DNA of 52,924 bases from an uncultured Alphaproteobacteria bacterium (lineage in GTDB: Bacteria > Pseudomonadota > Alphaproteobacteria > HIMB59 > GCA-002718135), in assembly GCA_902575375.1 (NCBI GenBank), contig CACGRD010000006.1:1-52924 (forward strand). The letters run 5' to 3'. The notes beneath the pieces are model-generated. The model was not told the DNA's origin. It did no database searches and saw nothing but the letters and a program-made list of their open reading frames with translations. A program made the translations under genes and the position numbers. Below, piece after piece: positions 17,389-25,945 of the stretch (positions are counted from its first letter, which is position 1; every line of letters starts with the position of its first letter).

Positions 17389-18510
17389 ATGAGTTTCAAA
17401 TCTAATACAGGAACTATAATAGATAGGGCAATTAACGAACTCAGGACGGGAAGACCCTTAATAATTCAGAATAACAAGGAATATTGGATGTTCTTTAATA
17501 TAGAGCATTCCCAAAGTAAAATTTTTAATCAATTCAATAAGCACTTAATTAACGAAAAATATCTACTTATTACTAAACAAAAAGCTCAATCAATTTTTAA
17601 TAAGAATATTAAAAGTAATATTTTTTTTGAGATAAATCCCAAAACAGATGTAAATCAAATAATAAATTTATTCGTCAATCCTCTTAGCAATAATAAAGTA
17701 ATTAAATTTACCAATATTAAAAAATTCAAATCTAAAAATTTTCATAATGTTTGTATTGATCTTTCCAAAAATGCTAAAATGATACCATCGCTAGTTTTTA
17801 AAAAAATTAATAAAAAATATTACAAAAATATAAATGAATTTGGATTTAAAAATGGAATTTTAATATTCGATTACAAAGATTTATTGAAGCAAAATGAATT
17901 AATTTGTGAAAGTATCAAATTAGTTTCTAGTGCAAAAGTTCCACTACCAAAAAATGAAAATTCTAATTTTAAAATATTTAAATCATATATTGGATCTGAT
18001 AAGCATGTAGCGATAGTTGTTAATCCTAAAAAAATAAATAAAAAATCTGTTAATTTAAGAATACATTCAGCTTGTTTTACAGGTGATATTTTTCATTCTT
18101 TAAAATGTGATTGTGGTGAACAATTAAATCAATCAATCAATTACATGGTTAGAAATAATGGTGGAATTATATTATATTTAGAACAAGAAGGTAGGGGAAT
18201 AGGATTAGCTAATAAAATGAGAGCCTATTCTCTTCAAGCAAGAGGTATGGATACAATAGACGCTGATCATAATATTGGTTTTTTAGATGATGAAAGAGAT
18301 TTTAATATTGCAGCTAGAATACTTAAATTATTAAAAATAAATAAAGTTAATCTTATTACAAATAATAAAAATAAAATTAATTCTATTAAGAAAGCTGGAA
18401 TTAAAGTCGAAAATCAAATAAATACAAAGCCAACCTTGAATAAATTTAATAAAAATTATTTTAAAACAAGAGTTAAAAAAGCTGGGTACGGTCTTAAACT
18501 AGTAGTATAA
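17389..18510 (+). CDS. ribA: GTP cyclohydrolase II with an N-terminal extra domain
   Basis: A 373-residue protein. The C-terminal half is a complete GCH II: zinc ligands C229, C240 and C242 (same spacing as E. coli C54/C65/C67), 'E-Q-E-G-R-G-I-G-L' and Y280 at the position of E. coli Tyr105, predicting the normal formate-releasing reaction on GTP. The first ~185 residues start with 'A-I-N-E-L-R-T-G-R-P-L-I-I', faintly like DHBP synthase (RibB), but lack its acidic catalytic motifs; such long GCH II forms are common in alphaproteobacteria. Start: ATG 17389 is preferred over an in-frame ATG at 17353, which would leave no leader. It may serve riboflavin, the neighbouring cluster, or both. Confidence 0.88.
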   Translation: MSFKSNTGTIIDRAINELRTGRPLIIQNNKEYWMFFNIEHSQSKIFNQFNKHLINEKYLLITKQKAQSIFNKNIKSNIFFEINPKTDVNQIINLFVNPLSNNKVIKFTNIKKFKSKNFHNVCIDLSKNAKMIPSLVFKKINKKYYKNINEFGFKNGILIFDYKDLLKQNELICESIKLVSSAKVPLPKNENSNFKIFKSYIGSDKHVAIVVNPKKINKKSVNLRIHSACFTGDIFHSLKCDCGEQLNQSINYMVRNNGGIILYLEQEGRGIGLANKMRAYSLQARGMDTIDADHNIGFLDDERDFNIAARILKLLKINKVNLITNNKNKINSIKKAGIKVENQINTKPTLNKFNKNYFKTRVKKAGYGLKLVV

Positions 18511-18512
18511 TT

Positions 18513-18956
18513 ATGAAAAAAATCCCTAAGATAAAACTTCAATTAACAGACGATAATGAGTTTGATTCATCTAAGTTAAAGAATAAAACTGTTTTATTCT
18601 TTTACCCTAAAGCGTTAACTGGTGGATGTTCAGTAGAAGTTGCAGATTTTCAGAAATATTTAACAAAATTTAATAAAATTGGCTTTGATGTAATAGGAGC
18701 TTCTAAAGATCCTGTTGATCGGAATAAAAAATTTTCAGATAAGTATAAATTGAAATACCCACTAGGTTCGGATGAAGGAAAAAATTGTGACAAACTTGGT
18801 ATTTGGATAGAAAAATCTATGTATGGTAGGAAATATTTTGGGATAGATAGATCTACATTTGTAATGGATAAAAATGGAAAAATTATAAATTCTTGGAATA
18901 AAGTCAAAGTTAAAGGTCATGTTGAAGAAGTTTATAATTTTTGTAAGGATCAGTAA
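18513..18956 (+). CDS. peroxiredoxin, BCP/PrxQ type
   Basis: A 147-residue thioredoxin-fold peroxidase. The peroxidatic site reads P32-x3-T36-x2-C39 ('Y-P-K-A-L-T-G-G-C'), with Gly replacing the usual Pro two before the Cys. It reduces H2O2 and organic peroxides with thioredoxin as partner. The resolving Cys expected five residues later in many BCPs is absent (residue 44 is not Cys), so it is probably a 1-Cys or atypical 2-Cys type. The start lies two bases after the GCH II stop, suggesting co-transcription; a link to that pathway is not evident. Confidence 0.85.
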   Translation: MKKIPKIKLQLTDDNEFDSSKLKNKTVLFFYPKALTGGCSVEVADFQKYLTKFNKIGFDVIGASKDPVDRNKKFSDKYKLKYPLGSDEGKNCDKLGIWIEKSMYGRKYFGIDRSTFVMDKNGKIINSWNKVKVKGHVEEVYNFCKDQ

Positions 18957-18960
18957 ATTT

Positions 18961-19854
18961 TTAGTTAATTTTACCTATTTCTTTTTCTCTTTTGATTACA
19001 AATAAACCACTTAAAGTAATAATTATTGCACCAATAATCATATTATAAGTTGGGGTTTCACCTAGTATTAAATAACCAAAAATCATACCAAATATAATTA
19101 CACTGTATCTTGCAGAGGCGGTTAATGAGAGTGGTGCATAAAAAACTGTTAATACTGAAAATAAATATCCGAATAAAACAAATATACTAGAAGCAAGAAT
19201 ATAATTTAAATCTTCACCGCTTACTTGATAACCAAAAATAATTGAACCTAACCCTGCAAACCCAGTAATTAATAATGCTGTCACAAATGTAATTTCAACA
19301 CTATTTGATTTAGTTGCTAAACTTTTTGTAGCAATATCTCTAATAGTTAAAAAAATAGCAGCTAAAATTGGTAAAACTAAAAGATAATTAAATTGAAAAT
19401 TTTGTGGATTTACAACTACTACAACACCTAAAAACCCAATGATAACTGCACACCATCTTCTTATTCCAACTTTCTCTCCCAAAAAAAGAAAAGCAAATAT
19501 TGTAACAAAGAAAGGATTAGTCATTAAAAGTGTATAAACCTCAGATATTGGAAGTAATATTAATCCAACCAAAAAAAATAATGCCGTTAAAACTTCATAC
19601 AAACCTCTTATATGAAAACTTTTGATTGATAGTATTTTAATTAAATTTTTTTTTTCGAAAAAAACTAAATAGAAACCTAATAAACTTGATGTAACTAAAC
19701 CTCTTAAAAAAATTACAGAATATAATGCATTGTCATCACCTATATTTTTTACAACAAGTTTGACATAACTATCATTTATAGAGAATGATAATTGGCCAGC
19801 CATCATAAAAAGTACACCTATCGTCCCAACTGAAAATAAAATCTTGCTTTTCAT
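18961..19854 (-). CDS. EamA/DMT-family transporter
   Basis: A 297-residue inner-membrane protein with about ten hydrophobic helices in two EamA repeats; each repeat ends with a pattern such as 'P-F-F-V-T-I-F-A-F-L-F-L-G-E' or 'Y-S-V-I-I-F-G-M-I-F-G-Y-L-I-L-G-E'. Drug/metabolite transporters of this type usually export amino acids or metabolites. It is convergent with the peroxiredoxin gene (four bases between stops) and divergent from the aminotransferase, starts 25 bases apart, so they may share a control region. Substrate unknown. Confidence 0.82.
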   Translation of the reverse strand: MKSKILFSVGTIGVLFMMAGQLSFSINDSYVKLVVKNIGDDNALYSVIFLRGLVTSSLLGFYLVFFEKKNLIKILSIKSFHIRGLYEVLTALFFLVGLILLPISEVYTLLMTNPFFVTIFAFLFLGEKVGIRRWCAVIIGFLGVVVVVNPQNFQFNYLLVLPILAAIFLTIRDIATKSLATKSNSVEITFVTALLITGFAGLGSIIFGYQVSGEDLNYILASSIFVLFGYLFSVLTVFYAPLSLTASARYSVIIFGMIFGYLILGETPTYNMIIGAIIITLSGLFVIKREKEIGKIN

Positions 19855-19879
19855 AATAAAAAAAAATATTTAAACTGAT

Positions 19880-21214
19880 ATGTTACAAACAAATACTTCC
19901 AGCCATTTATATGGTTTTACTGACTTGAAGTCATTAAATGAAAGAGGCCCTTTAGTTATTTCTTATGGAAAAGGAATATATGTTTACGATACTAAAGGTA
20001 ATAAATATCTAGATGGGAATTCTGGTCTATGGAATCAGTGTGCTGGTTTTGACCATCCTGGATTAATTGAAGTTGCAAAAAAACAGTATGAAAAATTTGC
20101 TGGTTATCACTCTTTATTTGGAAGATTGTCTGAAGAAACGTTGCAGCTATCTGAAAAAATTATTGAAGTATCACCTTTTGATCAAGGTCGTGTATTCTTT
20201 TGTAATTCAGGATCTGAAGCTAATGACACCATGGTCAAAATGTTATGGATGTTAAATGCAAGAATTGGAAAGCCAAATAGACGAAAAATTATAACAAGAA
20301 TTAATGGATATCATGGCGTTACTTTAGGAGCTTCTTCAATGACAGCCAAACCATATAATAAAGAGTTTGGTTTACCATCTGAAGAATTTATCCATATTGA
20401 ATGTCCTCATTATTGGAAATATGGATTAGAGAATGAAACGGAAGAAGAATTTTCTCTTAGGATGGCCAAAAATTTAGAGGAAAAAATCATCAAAGAAAAT
20501 CCAGAAACTATTGCAGGTTTTGTTGCAGAACCTGTTCAAGGTGCAGGAGGTTGTATACCTCCTTCAAAATCGTATTTTGATTTAGTTCAGCCTATATTAA
20601 AAAAATTTAATATTCCTTTTATCGCAGATGAGGTAATTTGTGGATTTGGTAGAACAGGAAATTTATGGGGTTGTGAAACCTACAATATCAAACCGGATAT
20701 AATTATCTCATCTAAATGTTTAACAGCCGGGTACTTTCCTATGGGTGCAGTTATAGTTAATAAAGAATTTTCAGATAAATTTGTTGAAGTATCAGAAGAA
20801 GCAGAAGAATTTCCACATGGTTTTACAGCTGGTGGTCATCCTGTCGGTTGTGCAATTGCTTTGAAAGCAATAGATGTAATTATGAATGAGGGTTTACTGG
20901 ATAATGTAAAGTTGATGGAACCCTATTTTTTTGAAAGATTAAATGAATTTAATGATTATGAACACATTGGAGAAACTAGAGGTATAGGCCTTATGGCTGC
21001 ATTAGAGATGGTAAAAAATAAAAATACAAAAGAACCATTTGAAGGTCATCTTAATATGGGAGATAAAGTTGCTAATTTATCAATTGATAATGGATTAATT
21101 TGCAGACCTTTAGGTCCTGCAATTGTTTTGTGTCCTCAATTCATAATTACTAAAAATCAAATTGATGAAATATTTAATTCTCTTCACAAAACTATAAAGC
21201 AAGTTTTTAATTAA
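19880..21214 (+). CDS. class III PLP aminotransferase (omega-amino acid : pyruvate type)
   Basis: A 444-residue fold-type I aminotransferase. It shows 'Y-D-T-K-G-N-K-Y-L-D-G-N-S-G-L-W', 'C-N-S-G-S-E-A-N-D-T', 'N-G-Y-H-G', 'A-D-E-V-I-C-G-F-G-R-T-G' and the PLP-binding Lys in 'S-S-K-C-L-T-A-G-Y-F-P'. The L-W-N-Q/N substrate-pocket region and K-x-L-T-x-G-Y-x-P resemble omega-transaminases acting on beta-alanine, taurine, putrescine or hypotaurine with pyruvate as acceptor. Exact substrate cannot be assigned. Its stop shares a TTAA palindrome with the stop of the convergent acylphosphatase. Confidence 0.87.
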   Translation: MLQTNTSSHLYGFTDLKSLNERGPLVISYGKGIYVYDTKGNKYLDGNSGLWNQCAGFDHPGLIEVAKKQYEKFAGYHSLFGRLSEETLQLSEKIIEVSPFDQGRVFFCNSGSEANDTMVKMLWMLNARIGKPNRRKIITRINGYHGVTLGASSMTAKPYNKEFGLPSEEFIHIECPHYWKYGLENETEEEFSLRMAKNLEEKIIKENPETIAGFVAEPVQGAGGCIPPSKSYFDLVQPILKKFNIPFIADEVICGFGRTGNLWGCETYNIKPDIIISSKCLTAGYFPMGAVIVNKEFSDKFVEVSEEAEEFPHGFTAGGHPVGCAIALKAIDVIMNEGLLDNVKLMEPYFFERLNEFNDYEHIGETRGIGLMAALEMVKNKNTKEPFEGHLNMGDKVANLSIDNGLICRPLGPAIVLCPQFIITKNQIDEIFNSLHKTIKQVFN

Positions 21215-21507
21215 GTTTCGTATTTAACTATAAAACCTGAATACTTAACATTACTAATGATACTATTTGGAATAACTCCTTCAACTAGAGCTAGAGAAGG
21301 ACCATCTTTAGCTTTTTCAGTAATAGATAGTATACTTTGCATATCTCCTTGAATTATGGCCTCTACTTCATCTTTACTTTCTTTATTTTGAATATAACCA
21401 TTTAATCCCAAAGATATTGCTAAATCACTAAACCAATGTCTAAAACCCACTCCCTGAACTTTTCCTTTAATAATAAGTCGATAAGTTTTTATTTCATTTG
21501 TATTCAT
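21211..21507 (-). CDS. acyP: acylphosphatase
   Basis: A 98-residue protein that hydrolyses carboxyl-phosphate bonds such as acetyl or carbamoyl phosphate. The signature 'G-K-V-Q-G-V-G-F-R' provides the phosphate-binding R23, and N41 orients the nucleophilic water; both keep the same numbering as the classic vertebrate enzyme. Length is typical. It overlaps the aminotransferase end by the four-base TTAA. Confidence 0.9.
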   Translation of the reverse strand: MNTNEIKTYRLIIKGKVQGVGFRHWFSDLAISLGLNGYIQNKESKDEVEAIIQGDMQSILSITEKAKDGPSLALVEGVIPNSIISNVKYSGFIVKYET

Positions 21508-21560
21508 TCAAGTATCAATATAAGTACTTTTTTTTATCATACAATCCTTCAATTCATTAT

Positions 21561-22439
21561 ATGAAAAAAAGTATAGTTTATTCTTCAATTCTTTTATTTT
21601 TTGCTGGAATTTTTTTTGTAACAAATGATGCAATAATAAACTACCTAACCCAAACAGATGTAAAATTTTATCATTTCATCTTTTATGGAATACCCATTTA
21701 TTTATGTTTCCCATTATATTTATTTTTTAATGGAACTTTAAAAAAAAATATTAAATGCACTAATTATTTTCCACCTATTTTCAGGGGTTTTTTAAATATT
21801 CCTTTGCCTTTTCTTGCCTTTATAACACTTGAACAAATTAAACTTCCTGAATTCACAACATTAAATATGACTGCTCCATTGATGGGAACAATATTTGCTA
21901 TTTTTTTACTAAATGAAAAATTAAATTTTTTAACTTACATATCTTTGTTTATTGGTTTTTTAGGTGTGCTATTTGTAATACAACCGGGATTTGAAAGTTT
22001 TAATTTTTATTATCTAATTGTGCTTATCGGGGTATTATTAATTACAATTACAACATTTATTGTAAATAAATACAATCATGTAACTACAAATATTGGGTAT
22101 TTTCTTTATGGTGGTTTTTTTGTTCACTTTATTTCAATACCTTTATTTTTTATGAATCCATTAAAAGTAACTCTTTTTGAATTTATTTTAATTTCAACTG
22201 CTGCATTATTTATTAATTCAGCAATGTTTTTTGCAACTACTGCTTTTAAGATTGCGCAAAAACATTATGCATCAGTATTTAGTTTAGTTTACCTCCAGGT
22301 TTTATGGTCATCATTAGTTGGTATATTTATTTTTAATGAATATATGAATTTATATGCTTATATTGGAGCAATATTTATAGTTTTAAGTGGAATTGTTTCA
22401 TTACCTTCACAAATAAAACAATTAAAGGAAGCAAATTAA
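21561..22439 (+). CDS. EamA/DMT-family transporter
   Basis: A second ten-helix EamA protein, about 292 residues from ATG 21561 (an earlier in-frame ATG at 21498 would run over the acylphosphatase start and add a non-hydrophobic leader, so it is unlikely). 'N-M-T-A-P-L-M-G-T-I-F-A-I-F-L-L-N-E-K' marks the end of repeat one. It is clearly diverged from the transporter at 18961-19854. Its stop overlaps the FKBP gene start (TAATG). Confidence 0.82.
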   Translation: MKKSIVYSSILLFFAGIFFVTNDAIINYLTQTDVKFYHFIFYGIPIYLCFPLYLFFNGTLKKNIKCTNYFPPIFRGFLNIPLPFLAFITLEQIKLPEFTTLNMTAPLMGTIFAIFLLNEKLNFLTYISLFIGFLGVLFVIQPGFESFNFYYLIVLIGVLLITITTFIVNKYNHVTTNIGYFLYGGFFVHFISIPLFFMNPLKVTLFEFILISTAALFINSAMFFATTAFKIAQKHYASVFSLVYLQVLWSSLVGIFIFNEYMNLYAYIGAIFIVLSGIVSLPSQIKQLKEAN

Positions 22440-23161
22440 TGTATAAAATATTATTATTTTTATTTCTTTTCTTTTTTAGCTATAAATCTTTTTCTAACGA
22501 AGTTAAGATCTTAAATGAAACTGTTGGCAATGGTTTAGAAGTAAAAAATCATTCAAAATTATCTGTTCATTACATCGGTAGACTCGAGGATAATACTGTT
22601 TTTGATAGTTCATACGATAGGGGGCAATTTTTTGATTTTCAAATAGGGGTAAGGAAAGTAATCCGAGGTTGGGAAACTGGATTACTTGGAATGAGAGAGG
22701 GTGGAAAAAGAACAATATTTATCCCTTACAAATTAGCTTATGGAGAGAGTGGTGCAGGAAATTTAATTCCACCAAAATCAAATCTTATTTTTGATATTGA
22801 AGTAATAAAAGTAATTCCACCTGCATATAAGGAAATAGATGGGTACCAATTAAAATTAGCAATGACAGATGATTTTAAAATTATAGATATTAGAAATGAA
22901 GATCAAATAACTAATAAAAATAAAATTCCAGGAGCCATACAGATAACAGCATTTGATAATAATGGAAATTTTTTTCCTGATTTTTTTGAAAAGTATAAAG
23001 AAAATGTTCAAATAGGAGAGAAAGTTATTTTTATAAGCCAAAATGGAGACGTATCTTCAATTTTAGCTAATGGATTTGTTGAACAGCTTAATCAAGTAAA
23101 TATTTATCATTTAAAGGACGGAGTATCAGGTTTAGAAAAAATAAATTTTGATTTTGAGTAA
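22439..23161 (+). CDS. periplasmic FKBP-type prolyl isomerase fused to a rhodanese-like domain
   Basis: A 240-residue exported protein: signal peptide 1-19 (ends S-F-S), FKBP domain about 30-130 ('S-V-H-Y-I-G-R-L', 'V-F-D-S-S', 'V-I-R-G-W-E-T-G-L', 'I-P-P-K-S-N-L-I-F'), then a rhodanese-like fold about 145-235 with 'I-I-D-I-R-N-E' and 'I-P-G-A-I'. In the loop where sulfurtransferases carry the active Cys the protein reads S-Q-N-G-D-V-S (about 200-206), so no persulfide chemistry is expected; the domain probably binds partners. The FKBP part should catalyse proline isomerisation in the periplasm. It overlaps the transporter stop by one base. Confidence 0.85.
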   Translation: MYKILLFLFLFFFSYKSFSNEVKILNETVGNGLEVKNHSKLSVHYIGRLEDNTVFDSSYDRGQFFDFQIGVRKVIRGWETGLLGMREGGKRTIFIPYKLAYGESGAGNLIPPKSNLIFDIEVIKVIPPAYKEIDGYQLKLAMTDDFKIIDIRNEDQITNKNKIPGAIQITAFDNNGNFFPDFFEKYKENVQIGEKVIFISQNGDVSSILANGFVEQLNQVNIYHLKDGVSGLEKINFDFE

Positions 23162-23162
23162 A

Positions 23163-23966
23163 TTAAATATCTATTTTTTTATTATTTTCAGCTGCATAAT
23201 TAATAATAAATTGCCATGCTGATCTACCAGTTCTATTACCTCGTTGTAAACTCCATTTAATTGCTTCTTTTTCAGTCTTATCATTAAAAGGAAGGTTAAA
23301 TTTTTCACAATACTTAAAAATTATATTCACAAAATCATTTTGAGAAATATTATGAAAGCCGATCCATAGACCAAAACGATCACTTAAACTTATTTTTTCT
23401 TCAACACTTTCATCTGTATGAATAGCAGAGGACCTTTCATTTTCTATCATATCTCTTGGCATTAAATGTCTTCTATTAGATGTTACATAGAGAACAATAT
23501 TTTTAGGCTGATTTTGTATACTTCCATCTAAAGTAGATTTAATTATTTTGTAATCGCTATCTATTTTTTCAAATGATAAATCATCAATAAAAATTATAAA
23601 ATTATAATTATTTAAATTTGCATATTTTTCATAAATAATTTCAATATCAAAAATATTATTTTTATTTAATTGTATTAATTTTAAATTATTATTTTTTTTA
23701 TTTATTTCATTAAAAACTGATTTTATTAGTGAGCTTTTACCATTACCTCTTGATCCCCATAACAAGGCATTATTTGTAAAATTTCCTTCAGCAAAATTTA
23801 AAGTATTATTATAAATTGTTTTCTTTTGTCTTTCTATTCCAATTAAAAGATCAAGATCTATAAATCTAAAATGAGTGATTATTTTCAGGTTTTTTATTCT
23901 ACTATCCCAAATAAATGCTTTTCCTCTTGAGAGTCTAATATTTGATAAAAAATTGCTTAAAAACAT
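23163..23966 (-). CDS. DUF815 family AAA-type ATPase
   Basis: A 267-residue P-loop protein: Walker A 'G-S-R-G-N-G-K-S-S', Walker B 'I-I-F-I-D-D-L-S-F', and the family's 'S-L-S-D-R-F-G-L-W-I-G-F' followed by 'R-G-N-R-T-G-R-S-A-W-Q-F'. DUF815 ATPases of unknown function sit next to yajC in many alphaproteobacteria, and here too it is divergent from yajC (75 bases between starts). Role unknown. Confidence 0.87.
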   Translation of the reverse strand: MFLSNFLSNIRLSRGKAFIWDSRIKNLKIITHFRFIDLDLLIGIERQKKTIYNNTLNFAEGNFTNNALLWGSRGNGKSSLIKSVFNEINKKNNNLKLIQLNKNNIFDIEIIYEKYANLNNYNFIIFIDDLSFEKIDSDYKIIKSTLDGSIQNQPKNIVLYVTSNRRHLMPRDMIENERSSAIHTDESVEEKISLSDRFGLWIGFHNISQNDFVNIIFKYCEKFNLPFNDKTEKEAIKWSLQRGNRTGRSAWQFIINYAAENNKKIDI

Positions 23967-24041
23967 TATAAATACTTTATTTGATTTTTCTTATTACACA
24001 GTATAATAAATCTCTCAAATTAAATCATCATAGGTACTATT

Positions 24042-24383
24042 ATGGAAGCTTTTGGAACATTTTTACCACTTATATTAATATTTGTAGTTTTTTATTTTTT
24101 ATTAATTAGACCACAACAAAGAAAAGTTAAACAGCACAAAGAAATGCTATCCAATCTCAAAAGAGGTGATAAAATAGTAACTTCAGGTGGAATTATTGGC
24201 ACTATAAATAAGGTAGCTGATAATAGGGAATTAACCTTAGAAGTTGCTGAAAATGTTGAAATAAAAATTGCATCTGGAATGGTTGCAGATTTATATGCAA
24301 TGCCAGAAGTTCAAAAAAAAGAACCACCAAATGATGAGAATAAAAGTAAATCTGGCTTCTCTTTATTTTCTAGAAAAAAATAA
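24042..24383 (+). CDS. yajC: preprotein translocase accessory subunit YajC
   Basis: A 113-residue protein with one N-terminal membrane helix (about 5-25) ending in 'R-P-Q-Q-R-K', followed by the small beta domain with 'G-D-K-I-V-T-S-G-G-I-I-G-T-I'. It forms the holo-translocon with SecD and SecF at the inner membrane. It heads the yajC-secD-secF operon, 11 bases before secD. Confidence 0.95.
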   Translation: MEAFGTFLPLILIFVVFYFLLIRPQQRKVKQHKEMLSNLKRGDKIVTSGGIIGTINKVADNRELTLEVAENVEIKIASGMVADLYAMPEVQKKEPPNDENKSKSGFSLFSRKK

Positions 24384-24394
24384 ATTTTTTATTA

Positions 24395-25945
24395 ATGAAA
24401 AATTATCCCATCTGGAAATCATTTACAGCAGTATCATTAGTCTTATTAGGAATAATTTTTGCAATTCCTTCAATTATTTATGATGAAAATTCAGAAAATT
24501 GGTTTTTAAAAAATAAGATTAATTTAGGTTTAGACTTACAGGGTGGATCATATTTATTATTAGAAGTTCAACTAGATGTTTTATATAAAGAAGAATTAGA
24601 TAATTTTGTCGATAGTGTTCGTTTGATTTCTAGAGGTCAAGCTGTAAAAATTGAAAAAATTAATATTCAGGAAAATGAGGTTGTTGTTTTTTTTAGTAAT
24701 AAAGAGAAGATAAAAGATATTAGAGATAGTTTTTTTCAAATGTACAGAGGAGTTACTTTACAAATTAATAACAATAAACTCAGTATTAAGTTAAATGATG
24801 AATATAGAAAAATTATTCAAGACTCAGCAATTAAGCAATCACTTGAAATTGTTAGAAAAAGAATTGATGAATCTGGAACTAAAGAACCTTTAATTCAAAG
24901 ATCTGGTAAAAAGAGAATACTTTTACAATTACCAGGAGTAAAAGACCCAGAAAGAATTAAAGATTTATTAGGTAAAACAGCCAAACTAACTTTTCACATC
25001 GTTGATAATGATAATGTATCTGCTCTTCAAAACAACTTAGCTCCTTTTGGCAAAATTATTGTTCCAGACATGTATAATGAAAATACAAAATATTTATTAG
25101 ATAAAAGAGCAGTCGTAGGTGGAGAAAATTTAGTAGATGCCAAAGGTTCATTTGATCAAACAGAAGGTCATGCAGTCTCATTTCGTTTTGATACAGAAGG
25201 TGCTCAAAAATTTGGTAAAGTCACAACAAACAATATTGGTAAAAATCTTGCAGTTGTATTAGATGGTGTTGTTATTACAGCCCCTAGAATTAATAGTGCA
25301 ATTACAGGAGGATCAGGTATCATAACTGGAAACTTTAATGCCCAAGAAGCATCTGATTTGGCTGTCTTATTAAGAGCCGGTGCCTTGCCAGCGCCTTTAG
25401 AAATAGTTGAAGAAAGATCAGTGGGTGCTGGTTTAGGAGCAGACTCTATAGCTGCTGGTCAAATTGCTGCTATTATTGGAATGGTTTTAGTATGTATATT
25501 TATGATACTCATTTATGGAACTTTTGGCGCTCTTGCTAATGTTTCTTTAATAGTAAATTTATTTATAATAATTTCATTATTAGGTACTATAGGTGCAACA
25601 TTAACATTGCCTGGTATAGCTGGAATTGTATTAACAATTGGTATGGCAGTGGACGCCAATGTTCTAATTTTTGAAAGAATTAAAGAAGAGAGTTTAAAAG
25701 AAACTAAAGTTTATCAGATTGTAAAAAATGGTTTCGATAGAGCTATGTCAACTATACTTGACGCCAATATTACTACTTTGATTGCCGCTGTTTTACTATT
25801 TGCATTTGGCTCTGGTCCAATAAGAGGTTTTTCAATTACATTGTCTTTGGGTGTGATAGCATCAATGTTCACCGCTTTAATGCTTACAAATTTTTTAGTG
25901 TATATGTACTTATCATTTGCAAATAAAAAGGAATTAAAACTATAA
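24395..25945 (+). CDS. secD: protein translocase subunit SecD
   Basis: A 516-residue RND-family protein that uses the proton gradient to pull proteins across the membrane after SecA/SecYEG. One N-terminal helix, the 'L-G-L-D-L-Q-G-G' motif, a large periplasmic P1 domain ('R-I-D-E-S-G-T-K-E-P') and five C-terminal helices including 'G-M-A-V-D-A-N-V-L-I-F-E-R' (D4 motif). Full length for alphaproteobacterial SecD. Stop and secF start overlap by one base (TAATG). Confidence 0.96.
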   Translation: MKNYPIWKSFTAVSLVLLGIIFAIPSIIYDENSENWFLKNKINLGLDLQGGSYLLLEVQLDVLYKEELDNFVDSVRLISRGQAVKIEKINIQENEVVVFFSNKEKIKDIRDSFFQMYRGVTLQINNNKLSIKLNDEYRKIIQDSAIKQSLEIVRKRIDESGTKEPLIQRSGKKRILLQLPGVKDPERIKDLLGKTAKLTFHIVDNDNVSALQNNLAPFGKIIVPDMYNENTKYLLDKRAVVGGENLVDAKGSFDQTEGHAVSFRFDTEGAQKFGKVTTNNIGKNLAVVLDGVVITAPRINSAITGGSGIITGNFNAQEASDLAVLLRAGALPAPLEIVEERSVGAGLGADSIAAGQIAAIIGMVLVCIFMILIYGTFGALANVSLIVNLFIIISLLGTIGATLTLPGIAGIVLTIGMAVDANVLIFERIKEESLKETKVYQIVKNGFDRAMSTILDANITTLIAAVLLFAFGSGPIRGFSITLSLGVIASMFTALMLTNFLVYMYLSFANKKELKL

